Notes: generated by a model not told the origin, from the letters alone. Positions 7,419 to 15,086 are shown, counted from the first letter of the stretch. The stretch: DNA of 18,830 bases from Promethearchaeota archaeon (GCA_019057975.1 JAHLWJ010000056.1:1-18830), one strand, 5' to 3'. Numbers and translations: made by a program.

Positions 7419-8669
7419 ATGGAAAATATGTCCAATAAAAGAGTCGAATTAATGGCTCCTTTAAAAAATTATAAATCTTTGAATGCGGTATTAGGTAAGG
7501 CTGATGCTGTGTATTTTGGTGTTGAGTCTTTTAACATGAGAATGTATAGCGATAACTTTAGACTAGATGACTTAAATAAAATTGTAAAAACTTGTCATAA
7601 TAATAATATCTATACATACCTAACTACAAATATAGTTATCTATGAAAATGAATTCCTTCTTTTGGATAAGGTATTAGATAAAGCTGTGGAAGCAGAAATA
7701 GATGCGATAATCCTCCATGATATTGGTGCAATTCATTTAGCGAAAGAAAAAGGATTAAATTTACATATTTCTACGCAAGCAAATATTTCTAATTCTCATG
7801 CAGCACTATTCTATGAATCAATAGGAGCCCAAAGATTAATTCTTGCTCGAGAATTATCATTAGAGCAAATTAAAGAAATTAAAAATAAAGTAAATAAAGC
7901 GGAGATCGAATGTTTTGTTCATGGAGCTCAATGTACTTCAATATCAGGACGTTGCTATTTTTCTGCCGAGGTTTGTCAATCTCAAGATTATTCAGCTAAT
8001 AGAGGAAAATGTATTCAACCATGTAGAAGAAAATGGCGAGTCTATGATGATCAAAATAATGAGTTTCTATACGACGGGGTTTTCTTTATCAATGCAAAGG
8101 ATCTCTGTATGATTGAACATATTCCAGAATTAATCGAAGCAAAAATAGATGCTTTTAAAATTGAGGGTCGTATGAGAGACCCAATCTATATAGAAGAGAC
8201 AACGTCTTGCTATAGAGAAGCTATTGATGCCTATTATGAGAACAGCTATTCTCAAGAAAAGGTTAAAGGATGGATTAATCGGTTAAACAAGGTTTATAAT
8301 CGAGGATTTTCTACTGGATTTTATTTTGGATTACCAAAAGGCAGTGAAATCCAGAGAGACTTTGATGGCAATATCTCAAATTATAAAAAAATTGAAATTG
8401 GAAAGGTTTTAAATTATTATCCTGATAAAAAAGCAGCAAAAATTCTTTTATCATCAGGGAAACTCAAGTTAAAAGATGAAGTTTTTATAATCGGTACACA
8501 TACAGATACATATCTAAGACAAGAAGTTAAGTCGATTCAGATTAAACAAAAGCAGAATTTAACTGAAACTCCTTTTATCTCCTCTAATAAAGAAAGGATT
8601 ACTGTTGGAATCACAGTTGATAAACCAGTTAAAAAAAATGATAAAATTTTCAAATTAGAGCAACTATAA
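7419..8669 (+). CDS. U32 family Fe-S protein (RNA hydroxylation / 'peptidase U32' type)
   Basis: The U32 family was named for collagenase-like peptidases, but characterised members such as TrhP (YegQ), RlhA and UbiU/V take part in hydroxylation of RNA or quinones and carry a 4Fe-4S cluster. The N-terminal barrel starts VELMAPLKNYKSLNAVLGKA and contains ADAVYFGVESFNMR (28-41). The signature block at 165-205 reads CFVHGAQCTSISGRC...NRGKCIQPCRRKW. Cys172, Cys179, Cys198 and Cys230 lie where the four cluster ligands are expected; Cys202 is close by. FKIEGRMRDP (246-255) is also typical. A small beta-rich C-terminal domain (about 325-416) is present. At 416 residues it matches the TrhP-like subfamily, so 5-hydroxyuridine in tRNA is a plausible product. 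Its 3' end overlaps the opposing gene by 6 nt. Confidence 0.85.
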   Translation: MENMSNKRVELMAPLKNYKSLNAVLGKADAVYFGVESFNMRMYSDNFRLDDLNKIVKTCHNNNIYTYLTTNIVIYENEFLLLDKVLDKAVEAEIDAIILHDIGAIHLAKEKGLNLHISTQANISNSHAALFYESIGAQRLILARELSLEQIKEIKNKVNKAEIECFVHGAQCTSISGRCYFSAEVCQSQDYSANRGKCIQPCRRKWRVYDDQNNEFLYDGVFFINAKDLCMIEHIPELIEAKIDAFKIEGRMRDPIYIEETTSCYREAIDAYYENSYSQEKVKGWINRLNKVYNRGFSTGFYFGLPKGSEIQRDFDGNISNYKKIEIGKVLNYYPDKKAAKILLSSGKLKLKDEVFIIGTHTDTYLRQEVKSIQIKQKQNLTETPFISSNKERITVGITVDKPVKKNDKIFKLEQL

Positions 8670-9239
8670 AATCTCACTTTCGTTCTCTTTATGAAAAAGT
8701 TGGATAATTGAAACTGTATTCAGTAGTTTTGAGAAATCTGAAGATTCTGGGTCATCAATCTTTTTGTTCCAACCAAAAAGCATTTTTGCTGATCTACTAT
8801 GCTTTACAACATACCATCTTATAATTTTTAGTTTATCATCTTCATTCGACATAAATTCTACTCTTGCAGGAAAAGAGTGAAAGCCATGTTTTACCCAAAC
8901 TGAAGCTGGATTTGCTCGCATGTTTTTTAACCACCCTGAATCTTCTCCTCTTCCTGAAAAAATTGTCATAATCCTATCTATCCAATGATATTCTAATGGT
9001 GTCCTCCGTTTTTTTCCTGTTTTTCTGCCTATTGTTGTTAACATGAGGAAAACTCTACCAAATCCTAGAAGGGGCAGAATTCTTAATCTATATAAAGGAA
9101 TAACAAGGTATTTGTTCAACCGATTATATTTCTTTAGTGTTTTTTTTCTAATGTTGTCATCTGGATGATTCATATTATAAAGCGCTGAACCGGATCTCGG
9201 TAAAATTTCTTTATCAATTTTATCTTCATTATTACTCAT
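8664..9239 (-). CDS. F420H2-dependent quinone/nitro reductase family (Ddn-like)
   Basis: The 191-residue protein matches the split-barrel family that includes mycobacterial Ddn and related deazaflavin-dependent reductases. After a 60-residue N-terminus containing YLVIPLYRLRILPLLGFGRV, it shows the signature LTTIGRKTGKKRRTPLEY (67-84) and GRGEDSGWLKNMRANPASVW (96-115). These segments bind the F420 phosphate and polyglutamate tail in known members. The substrate cannot be told; quinones, unsaturated lipids or cell toxins are all reduced by relatives. The hydrophobic stretch at 44-66 could touch the membrane. There is no SD; a TATA-like box about 33 nt upstream suggests a leaderless mRNA. It converges with the U32 gene. 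Confidence 0.82.
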   Translation of the reverse strand: MSNNEDKIDKEILPRSGSALYNMNHPDDNIRKKTLKKYNRLNKYLVIPLYRLRILPLLGFGRVFLMLTTIGRKTGKKRRTPLEYHWIDRIMTIFSGRGEDSGWLKNMRANPASVWVKHGFHSFPARVEFMSNEDDKLKIIRWYVVKHSRSAKMLFGWNKKIDDPESSDFSKLLNTVSIIQLFHKENESEIL

Positions 9240-9267
9240 AATTCTATATCTAGTAAATTTAAACTTC

Positions 9268-9276
9268 TATATATGC
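9268..9276 (-). promoter_or_regulatory. TATA box for the F420-dependent reductase gene
   Basis: The minus strand reads CATATATAG, centred about 33 nt before the ATG at 9239. With the usual archaeal distance of about 26 nt, transcription would begin 6-8 nt before the ATG, which fits the missing SD. Confidence 0.45.
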
Positions 9277-9310
9277 TAGTGATTAATTAAGCAAGGATAA
9301 AGTGAGATCT

Positions 9311-9317
9311 AAAAAAA
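9311..9317 (-). terminator. T-run terminator after fae-hps
   Basis: Seven consecutive T residues on the minus strand, 30 nt after the Fae-Hps stop codon. T-runs are the main termination signal for archaeal RNA polymerase. Confidence 0.4.
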
Positions 9318-9346
9318 GTTTAATTTCATGTAGTTTTTTTAACTGC

Positions 9347-10642
9347 CTAATCCCATTTAGGGCCTCCACTCTTTTCTACTGTGTTGTCGTCATCTTCAGA
9401 GTGGATTCGTTTTAAGTCAATGTCTTGATAACCAGGGAGAACATTAAGGATTCTTCTCATAGCAAATTCTACATCTTTTGCACTGGCTATAAATCTGCCT
9501 ACTATAAGGATATCAGCTCCTTGATCTAATGCATATGCCGCAGAACTTGGTTCAATACCACCAGCAACAGCAACTAACACCCTATCTCTTCCTGAAGCTT
9601 TCTTTTGACTTGCATACAATTCTTTGATTTTTGGGACTAATGTCCATCTCTGTCTTTGTTGGGCATCTGGGGATTTATTTCCTGCTGCAGATTGTTCAAC
9701 ATCGATACCTCTATGAATTATGACGACATCAGGTGTTTCTTTTAGAGAACTTAACTTCTCAATAGGATTTTGAACTTCCATAGTATCAACAAATGCATGA
9801 ATTCCGAGTCGTTGTGCTTCCATTATAAATTTATCAAGTGAGGAAGTAGCAGCTAAACCACTTGCTACGACACCATCGGCGGTTGCATCAAAGGCAAAAT
9901 CAACTTCTAATTTTCCAACATCTAAAGTTTTTAGATCGGCTACAATAAATTTTTCTCTAGCAACTTCTCGAATTTGCTTAATTGATTCAACACCATACTT
10001 TTTTAGAAAAGGTGTTCCAACTTCTAATATAATCCTGTCACTTTTAGGTAATTGCTTAACAACCTTTACTTGTTTGTCCAAGTCTGGATTGTCGAGGGCT
10101 ACCTGTATGTAAGGCGGCCTCCATAGTCTAGGAACCCTGATTCCCGCGACGGGGTGTTTTGCTCGATCCTTATCATAGAAGATCTTCTCAATTGGAGGAT
10201 ATCCCTTTAAGGCTCTCTGGATTGCTAATTTTGTAGCGCCATAATTATATTGATATATTTTTCGATAATCTTTAGCTGCAGGATGAATAAATACACTTAC
10301 TATTATTAACCATTCATCTACCTTATTCAAAGGAATTAAGCCTTCTTCAACAGCATCTACTATACCTTTCGCTACTGCTGCTTGGGCAGGACCAAAAATC
10401 TTATTAGCATCTTCCAAATCAGCAACCGTGACCTTGGGTACGATTAACGAGATTGGTTTAGAAATTAAATTCGGGCGAATCGCTCCGAGCAATCCTCCAT
10501 GTCCCTTTGAAGGTGTACTTAGCGCATTTGCAAATGAAATTCCCACGGGTCCATCTTTTGAACCAATTATTAAATCTATATGAGCTAGGTTATCGCCCTC
10601 CCCAATTAAGGCTTCTCCAATATAGTAATCAGGTTTTGGCAT
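9347..10642 (-). CDS. fae-hps: Bifunctional formaldehyde-activating enzyme / hexulose-6-phosphate synthase
   Basis: Residues 1-165 are Fae, which joins formaldehyde to tetrahydromethanopterin; the catalytic His is His21 in GEGDNLAHIDLIIG, followed by GHGGLLGAIRPNL. Residues about 175-400 are Hps, which interconverts ribulose 5-phosphate plus formaldehyde and hexulose 6-phosphate. Hps carries the OMP-decarboxylase-superfamily DLKTLD (236-241), then Asp285, HRG (310-312), AGGIEP (360-365) and VGRFI (381-385). The fusion is known in many archaea, where the reverse Hps reaction makes ribulose 5-phosphate from hexose and Fae captures the formaldehyde released. It implies a tetrahydromethanopterin-based C1 pathway. 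A 30-residue acidic tail follows the barrel. The SD is AAGGA, 9 nt before ATG. Apparently a single-gene transcript. Confidence 0.95.
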   Translation of the reverse strand: MPKPDYYIGEALIGEGDNLAHIDLIIGSKDGPVGISFANALSTPSKGHGGLLGAIRPNLISKPISLIVPKVTVADLEDANKIFGPAQAAVAKGIVDAVEEGLIPLNKVDEWLIIVSVFIHPAAKDYRKIYQYNYGATKLAIQRALKGYPPIEKIFYDKDRAKHPVAGIRVPRLWRPPYIQVALDNPDLDKQVKVVKQLPKSDRIILEVGTPFLKKYGVESIKQIREVAREKFIVADLKTLDVGKLEVDFAFDATADGVVASGLAATSSLDKFIMEAQRLGIHAFVDTMEVQNPIEKLSSLKETPDVVIIHRGIDVEQSAAGNKSPDAQQRQRWTLVPKIKELYASQKKASGRDRVLVAVAGGIEPSSAAYALDQGADILIVGRFIASAKDVEFAMRRILNVLPGYQDIDLKRIHSEDDDNTVEKSGGPKWD

Positions 10643-11005
10643 ATAATTTTCCTTTTATATTTTTTTTTCTTTTTATAATTTTATGGAAAATAATTATTTA
10701 TAATGGTGTATTTTTGGGATAATATTATTGTTGAGATACAATTAACTAGAGTTAATCTTCTATTAATAAAATTATTGATTGAATTATCTCTCAAATGATA
10801 AAAAAGAGCTCAAAATTTATCTCTTAATTTCCATAATTAATTCGTGTATACGATTAAGTCCTGAAGTAAGGTAATCTTGGGGGTAATCCAAAACTAATTC
10901 GAAAAAATTTATCCATACCGAAATTAATTACACAACATTTATACCTAGCAAATTATTTATATTGGAATTGACATTTATATCAAAGAATAAAATTTGAGTT
11001 TTGAA
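10643..11005. other. Divergent intergenic region between fae-hps and a probable pseudogene
   Basis: About 360 nt with no convincing gene. The fae-hps leader is very AT-rich. GGTAATC is repeated twice, 14 nt apart, at about 10870-10890, in the only G-rich patch (TCTTGGGGGTAATCC). The right end contains a good TATA box at 10974-10980. I see no tRNA or other RNA gene. Confidence 0.35.
10974..10980 (+). promoter_or_regulatory. TATA box before the probable frameshifted gene
   Basis: TTTATAT centred about 29 nt before an ATG at 11006. This predicts a transcript starting at or just before that ATG, so a leaderless gene. It is the reason for taking 11006 as the original start of the gene below. Confidence 0.45.
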
Positions 11006-11324
11006 ATGAAAACGGTGAAAGAAGATCGTATATACAATAGCTGAGGGAAAGTTCCCTAAAAAACCAGGATATGGCAATGTTTTGGAAGCGTGTAGAAAAG
11101 AGTTTAGGAATTTTAAAAAAGATAATGAAAATAAGATTTATGAGCTGTTAAATGAAAGGATCCTGCAAATTCCTGAATTAGGGATGGATCCTGTATTAAT
11201 TAATAATCAGAAAGATAATATGGAAAGCATAAGGAAACTTATTAAAGAAGGAAAAGAAGACATCACATTTTCATTATTTTTTAGAACATTTCCAACATGT
11301 CTACCACATAGATCCAGACTTTAA
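11006..11324 (+). pseudogene. Unknown small gene, apparently frameshifted near 11030-11042
   Basis: From ATG 11006 the frame reads MKTVKEDRIYNS and stops at 11042-11044. A second frame, open from 11019, runs IVYTIAEGKFPKKPGYGNVL, continues through EACRKEFRNFKKDNENKIYE, then LGMDPVLINNQKDN, and stops at 11322-11324. Joined, they make one protein of about 105 residues with ordinary codon use. Without joining, the second frame has only a TTG at 11082 with no SD. The final 15 residues (FFRTFPTCLPHRSRL) look unlike the rest, so the 3' end may also be damaged. I do not recognise the family. It may be a pseudogene, a sequencing indel or, less likely, programmed frameshifting. It converges with the ATL gene, 10 nt away. 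Confidence 0.4.
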
Positions 11325-11334
11325 AATATCCAAT

Positions 11335-11679
11335 CTATATATTTTCAATTGATTTGATATCCCAGAGATATTTCTTCAAATCAATTTTAAATTCATCTGA
11401 AAATTCAATACCCTCTAATTCTAAAAGTTTTTTATGGTATTGTTTATCTTCAATTGAAGTCATTGATAATTTGCCATTGGAACTTATGACACGGTGCCAT
11501 GGTAAGTTATATTTCTTACTGGAAGAATGTAGGACCCAAGAGACTTGTCTCGCAGCTCTAGGATTTCCTGATAATTTAGCTATGAATCCATAGGTTAAAA
11601 CCTTCCCTTTAGGGATGTTCTTAATAACATGTATGATATTTTCAGTAAAAGAGCTAGGGATTGCAATACACCTTCTCAA
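11335..11679 (-). CDS. Alkyltransferase-like DNA-binding protein (ATL)
   Basis: This 114-residue protein has the DNA-binding fold of O6-alkylguanine-DNA alkyltransferase, but the active-site PCHRV motif reads PWHRVIS (60-66), with Trp61 replacing the alkyl-accepting Cys. In known ATL proteins this means the lesion is bound and flipped but not repaired directly, and nucleotide excision repair is recruited. Other family features are GKVLTYGFIAKLSGNPRAAR (25-44), with the Tyr30 and Arg44 positions used for base flipping. There is no N-terminal ribonuclease-like domain, as in other ATLs. The start is TTG, overlapping the TGA of the radical SAM gene (TTGA), so translation is probably coupled to it. 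Confidence 0.9.
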   Translation of the reverse strand: MRRCIAIPSSFTENIIHVIKNIPKGKVLTYGFIAKLSGNPRAARQVSWVLHSSSKKYNLPWHRVISSNGKLSMTSIEDKQYHKKLLELEGIEFSDEFKIDLKKYLWDIKSIENI

Positions 11680-13010
11680 AATTCTGATTCAATTTTTTTT
11701 GCAATAGAATATAATTTCTCTAATTTTATTAAATTTAAATCTGGTGTTTCAAAAATTATGTGATTACAATCATATTTAGTGAAATCATTTTCGATTATTC
11801 TAATAGCGAAATCTTCCCTTTCATCCCATAATTGAGAACCGGGATAAGGAGTTGCCACAAAATAGTTAATTTTATCTCCTTTTTCTAATGGCAATTTCCC
11901 AATATAATCAATTGTTTTATTAAAAGTATCTTCTGTTTCTCCTGGCAACCCCAGAACAAAATAGGCTTGGATAGGGATTTTATGCTTTTTTAAGCTTATA
12001 ATTCCATTCTTTACCTTGGAGGGATCTTGATACTTAAAATTTTTCTCTAAAACTTCTATGTCTGCAGACTCAATTCCGGTTGCAATTAATCTACATCCTG
12101 CTTTTTTTAATAAGCGAGCTTCTTCCTCGGATATTACATCTACACGAAGCTCACATCCCCAAGGAATTTCTATTTTGTTTTTTATAAACATCTTGCAAAA
12201 TTCTCTAAAAAACTCTCTATTTATGTTGATGTTATCGTAAAAGTTGATATAACTATAAGTTTGCATAGAAATAATATCTCTTATTTCGGACAAAATCGAT
12301 TCAATGCTCCTAATTTTAGTTTTTTTGAAAAGTTTTTGTCTTGAACAGAATGAGCATTGATTAGGACACCCTCTATTAACAATTACGCTAGCAACTGTGT
12401 AGTAATAATATTCAAGAGATAATTTATAACGTGCTGGTAAAGGTAAATGTTTTAAATCAGTTGTAATTACAGCATTGTTTACTATAAGATTTCCTTTTGA
12501 GTTATTAAAAGCAATTCCTTGAATAGAGGATAAATTATCTTCAATATCCGCCAGATTCTTACTATTTGATATCTGAAAGATTAATAATTTAACCAATTTG
12601 AGAAAAGAATTTTCGGATTCCCCGATACAAATGAAATCAATTAAATTTTCAGTTTTTAAATCGTTTTCTAATATTTCTTTATACATAAAGGTAACGTGAG
12701 GTCCTCCTAGAACTACAAAATTATTCCTATCTTGTTCCTTTATAATTTTGGCGAGATCAAGAGCAAGGTGGAAAGTATTGGTTAGAGATGTAACCCCAAA
12801 GATTTTATACTCTGAAATCTTTTCTCTTATTACTTTTTTTAACTCTATTTCGTCTAAATCTAAGTATTGTTCAAGATCTAATATATCAACAGGAATATTG
12901 TTTGAATCTAAGACTGCTGCTAAATACAAAATGCCTAAATTAGGTTCTCTAAAAAATTTTCTTTGAACTTCAGAAGATTTTGAAGTTTTAGGATTGATTA
13001 GTAGAATCAT
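11676..13010 (-). CDS. B12-binding-type radical SAM protein
   Basis: Residues 1-145 look like the cobalamin-binding Rossmann domain of class B-type radical SAM enzymes (MILLINPKTS, IFGVTSLTNTFHLALDLA, VVLGGPHVTF at 99-108). The DxHxxG lower-ligand motif is not visible, as is common in this class. The radical SAM barrel follows, with CPNQCSFC (Cys215, Cys219, Cys222) as the 4Fe-4S site, then EIPWGCELRVD and YFVLGLPGETEDTF. Such proteins include methyltransferases, methylthiotransferase-like and ring-forming enzymes; the substrate cannot be deduced. I prefer ATG 13010 over TTG 13019 because the family begins at MILLINP. The gene overlaps its upstream neighbour by 23 nt and the downstream ATL gene by 4 nt, so the three form one operon. 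Length is 444 residues. Confidence 0.85.
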   Translation of the reverse strand: MILLINPKTSKSSEVQRKFFREPNLGILYLAAVLDSNNIPVDILDLEQYLDLDEIELKKVIREKISEYKIFGVTSLTNTFHLALDLAKIIKEQDRNNFVVLGGPHVTFMYKEILENDLKTENLIDFICIGESENSFLKLVKLLIFQISNSKNLADIEDNLSSIQGIAFNNSKGNLIVNNAVITTDLKHLPLPARYKLSLEYYYYTVASVIVNRGCPNQCSFCSRQKLFKKTKIRSIESILSEIRDIISMQTYSYINFYDNININREFFREFCKMFIKNKIEIPWGCELRVDVISEEEARLLKKAGCRLIATGIESADIEVLEKNFKYQDPSKVKNGIISLKKHKIPIQAYFVLGLPGETEDTFNKTIDYIGKLPLEKGDKINYFVATPYPGSQLWDEREDFAIRIIENDFTKYDCNHIIFETPDLNLIKLEKLYSIAKKIESEF

Positions 13011-13803
13011 CTTCAACAATATCTTCAGGTAGTTGGTCTGGAATTTTAAAAGCTCTAATTAAAGCTTCAAGAGAGCCCGGTTTATTAAATTTCTCTTCAT
13101 AAATTACAGGCACTTGTAATTCCAAAGGAGTGGATTTATCATCTTTTTTAATATACAATTCTAATCCTTGTATTTTTCTATCTTTAATAATCAATCTTGT
13201 CGAATAATTATGATCTTTAAAAAGAGTAAACCCATTGTTTAATCGTCCCAATTTTACAGGTTTTATCGAGATTATTTCTTCTTTCACAAAGGCTTCTGTA
13301 ACTTCTTCATCTGTGTAAATTTGAACTCCTATTATCATAAATCTTCGAATTAAATTTTCTGGTTGTGGAATTTGATTAATATATTCAATTGCCTTCTTTA
13401 GATGAGGATTTTGGATTGATGTACCTATAACATATTTATCTGGGGTTTTTTTTGAGAAATCTTTTTCTTCAATGGGTTTCGCACGTCCAGAACCTAATTG
13501 TTTATTCATAAGTTCTTGAAATTCTGTATCAGCCTGAGAATGCATATTCAAAGGATACACCCTATAAAATAATTTTAACTGCTGTCGTAGCATTCCTGCT
13601 AGAATTCCACCATAGATTTGAATTTTAAGTGAACTTTGAGGTCCGTTATAAGTCCAAATTCTTTTAGTATCGTGATCTACAAGTAAAAATACCTTACCAT
13701 CGCTAGCATCACTTATTATATCGCTAACTAATACCCCCTCTATCACTTCTTTTGTTTCCATGAAGGGATTTTCTACGCGCTCAATTACTTCAAATATCTG
13801 CAT
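12988..13803 (-). CDS. Unknown protein with a gelsolin-like segment
   Basis: The 271-residue protein is not one I can name. Residues 37-58 (GKVFLLVDHDTKRIWTYNGP, then QSS) followed by the helix GGILAGMLRQQLKLFYRVYP resemble the core strand-Trp-x-x-Gly-helix pattern of gelsolin/villin domains. A calcium-site acidic pattern is not obvious. The remainder (about 120-271) looks like a second alpha/beta domain with KAIEYINQIPQPENLIRRFM and a beta-rich part, NGFTLFKDHNYSTRLIIKDR. It ends in an acidic tail (EDIVEDDSTNQS). No signal peptide or membrane segment. It is first in the operon with the radical SAM and ATL genes. It lacks an SD, but a TATA box lies 25-38 nt upstream. The gelsolin reading is tentative. 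Confidence 0.6.
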   Translation of the reverse strand: MQIFEVIERVENPFMETKEVIEGVLVSDIISDASDGKVFLLVDHDTKRIWTYNGPQSSLKIQIYGGILAGMLRQQLKLFYRVYPLNMHSQADTEFQELMNKQLGSGRAKPIEEKDFSKKTPDKYVIGTSIQNPHLKKAIEYINQIPQPENLIRRFMIIGVQIYTDEEVTEAFVKEEIISIKPVKLGRLNNGFTLFKDHNYSTRLIIKDRKIQGLELYIKKDDKSTPLELQVPVIYEEKFNKPGSLEALIRAFKIPDQLPEDIVEDDSTNQS

Positions 13804-13827
13804 AATGGGTGATCCATGAAATTCCTA

Positions 13828-13841
13828 TATAATTTTTATAG
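13828..13841 (-). promoter_or_regulatory. TATA box of the gelsolin-like / radical SAM / ATL operon
   Basis: The minus strand reads CTATAAAAATTATA, centred about 32 nt before the ATG at 13803, giving a leader of only a few nt and explaining the lack of an SD. It overlaps an inverted repeat CCTATA (13824-13829) / TATAGG (13837-13842), which could be an operator. Confidence 0.5.
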
Positions 13842-13977
13842 GTTATTATAGTTAAAATAAATTGCATAAAATGTAGGTATACAGAAAATAAATCTAAACC
13901 CTAAATTCATAAAATTTTTATGAAAATATACATTTTTAGAGTTAATCTTGTTTATTCAACTTCGATTATGATGCATC

Positions 13978-14382
13978 GTGTCTTCTGAAAAAATTGTTTA
14001 TAAGTTAAATATAAGCGGTGGAAATAAAGGGCCTGGAAAAGGATTGTCTAAACTAATTGAAATAGATGAAAAAAAGTTTAGATTTGAAGGAATGAAAATC
14101 GGGGATAACATCAAAGGAGGGCTCATAGGATTTCCGAACTATGAGTTTGAAATAATGGGTGGAAGTGATTCGAGCGGATTTCCAATGAGAAAAGATGTAC
14201 ATGGACCAGTAAAGAAAAAGATTCTTGTCTCCAAACGTGGTATAGGTTACAAACCCAGAAGAAAAGGTGAGAAAAAAAGAAAAATGGTAAGAGGCAATGA
14301 AGTAACCTTCGACATGACTCTGATCAATTTAAAAGTTGTTAAATACGGAGAAGCCGAACTTTTCAAGAAAGAAAAAAAATAA
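13978..14382 (+). CDS. rps6e: Small subunit ribosomal protein S6e
   Basis: A component of the 30S subunit, found only in archaea and eukaryotes. The 134-residue protein has the S6e hallmarks: KLNISGGNKGPGKGLSKLIE near the N-terminus, GDNIKGGLIGFPNYEFEIMG, the conserved GGSDSSGFPMR, and a basic RGIGYKPRRKGEKKRKMVRG segment. It lacks the long C-terminal phosphorylated helix of eukaryotic S6. The start is GTG at 13978; a TGA lies three codons upstream, so there is no in-frame ATG. An out-of-frame ATG-ATG mini-ORF (13968-13988) overlaps the start. No SD is visible. L24e follows after 22 nt. Confidence 0.93.
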   Translation: MSSEKIVYKLNISGGNKGPGKGLSKLIEIDEKKFRFEGMKIGDNIKGGLIGFPNYEFEIMGGSDSSGFPMRKDVHGPVKKKILVSKRGIGYKPRRKGEKKRKMVRGNEVTFDMTLINLKVVKYGEAELFKKEKK

Positions 14383-14404
14383 ATAAATCACCAGATGAAA
14401 AATC

Positions 14405-14587
14405 ATGGTTAAAGTTAAAAAATGCAGTTTCTGTGGTTATGATATACCAATTGGAAGGGGTCTAATGGTGATCAGAAGAGATGGTACAATTTTAAATTTT
14501 TGTACTAACAAATGCAGAAAATCAATGATTGATTATAAGAAAAAAGCAAGAAAAACAAGATGGACAGCTCATTACGGAAAACAATGA
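14405..14587 (+). CDS. rpl24e: Large subunit ribosomal protein L24e
   Basis: A 60-residue zinc-ribbon protein of the 50S subunit. Cys7 and Cys10 (KCSFCGYDIPIGRG) and Cys33 and Cys37 (NFCTNKCRKS) bind zinc, and the C-terminal KARKTRWTAHYGK is typical of the family. It starts with ATG and follows S6e closely. In many archaea L24e instead follows L7Ae and S28e; here those genes are 3 kb away. Confidence 0.95.
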   Translation: MVKVKKCSFCGYDIPIGRGLMVIRRDGTILNFCTNKCRKSMIDYKKKARKTRWTAHYGKQ

Positions 14588-14649
14588 GTTTATGTTTCTA
14601 TTTTTTAATTAAGAATTTTTAAAATTGGTTTAAGAGCAATATAGTTTCC

Positions 14650-14850
14650 TTATTGTAATCGAGGAAATTTAAGTAGCTCATCGATTAAGTCAACGTGCCC
14701 AACAATCATTCTTTTACAGCACCATCTCTCAATACCTAGCTCCTTAAAAGCCTTCTCAGAGCTTTCCCCTTTCTCAATATATTCTAAATAAGGTTTGTAT
14801 ACATGTGCGATCAATTTACCACATGAAAAACAACGTATTGGTATAATCGT
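14650..14850 (-). CDS. rpoN: DNA-directed RNA polymerase subunit Rpo10 (RpoN/RPB10), ACG start
   Basis: This small zinc-binding subunit, together with Rpo3, Rpo11 and Rpo12, forms the assembly platform of archaeal RNA polymerase. The frame reads (M)IIPIRCFSCGKLIAHVYKP and continues to GIERWCCKRMIVGHVDLIDE, ending LLKFPRLQ. The zinc ligands Cys7, Cys10, Cys44 and Cys45 and the family-typical HVDLIDELL are all present; 66 residues is normal. The position of the family's initiator Met is ACG (complement of 14848-14850). A strong AGAGGAG SD lies 7 nt upstream, so translation at this spot is expected. No in-frame ATG, GTG or TTG gives a complete N-terminus. Either ACG is a true start or one base (T to C) is a variant or error. 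It converges with L24e. Confidence 0.88.
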   Translation of the reverse strand, partial: TIIPIRCFSCGKLIAHVYKPYLEYIEKGESSEKAFKELGIERWCCKRMIVGHVDLIDELLKFPRLQ

Positions 14851-14988
14851 GATATTTCTCCTCTTTCTGGTTAATAAATTTGTCAGATTTTTTGATTCGG
14901 TTAAATTCCTTTAATTTGAGAAAATTTTCAAAAAAGAATTCAATTTGAGTTTTTAAAAGAACCATGGTAAAAAAATTTTTAGGTTTTA

Positions 14989-15055
14989 CATCCCAATTGA
15001 AAAATATTATTTTTATTCTTGTATTAATTACTGTATCAAATATCGATGAATAATA
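14989..15055 (+). repeat. 67-nt direct repeat, copy 1
   Basis: It aligns without gaps to 17473-17539 (offset 2484 nt), with roughly ten mismatches by eye. Both begin CATCCCAA and share an exact core CTGTATCAAATATCGATGAA at 15031 and 17515. The copies flank the TPR gene. Confidence 0.85.
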
Positions 15056-15078
15056 ACAAATTATCAAATAATATCAGA

Positions 15079-15086
15079 TTTATATA
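15079..15086 (+). promoter_or_regulatory. TATA box of the TPR gene
   Basis: TTTATATA is a textbook archaeal TATA element. Transcription would start near 15108-15112, leaving a leader of about 75 nt that contains the inverted repeat at 15120-15135. Confidence 0.5.

Noticed and set aside
10507..10722. A 71-codon ORF on the plus strand
   Set aside because: Mostly antisense to fae-hps, with no SD and low-complexity hydrophobic content.
15031..15057. Box C/D guide RNA at the CGATGA core of the repeats
   Set aside because: The box C match is imperfect (CGATGA for TGATGA) and I found no matching box D, C' and D' set at the right spacing.
14816..15067. An 83-codon ORF on the minus strand
   Set aside because: It overlaps the 5' part of rpoN in another frame, spans repeat copy 1 and reads as Phe/Ile/Lys-rich noise.
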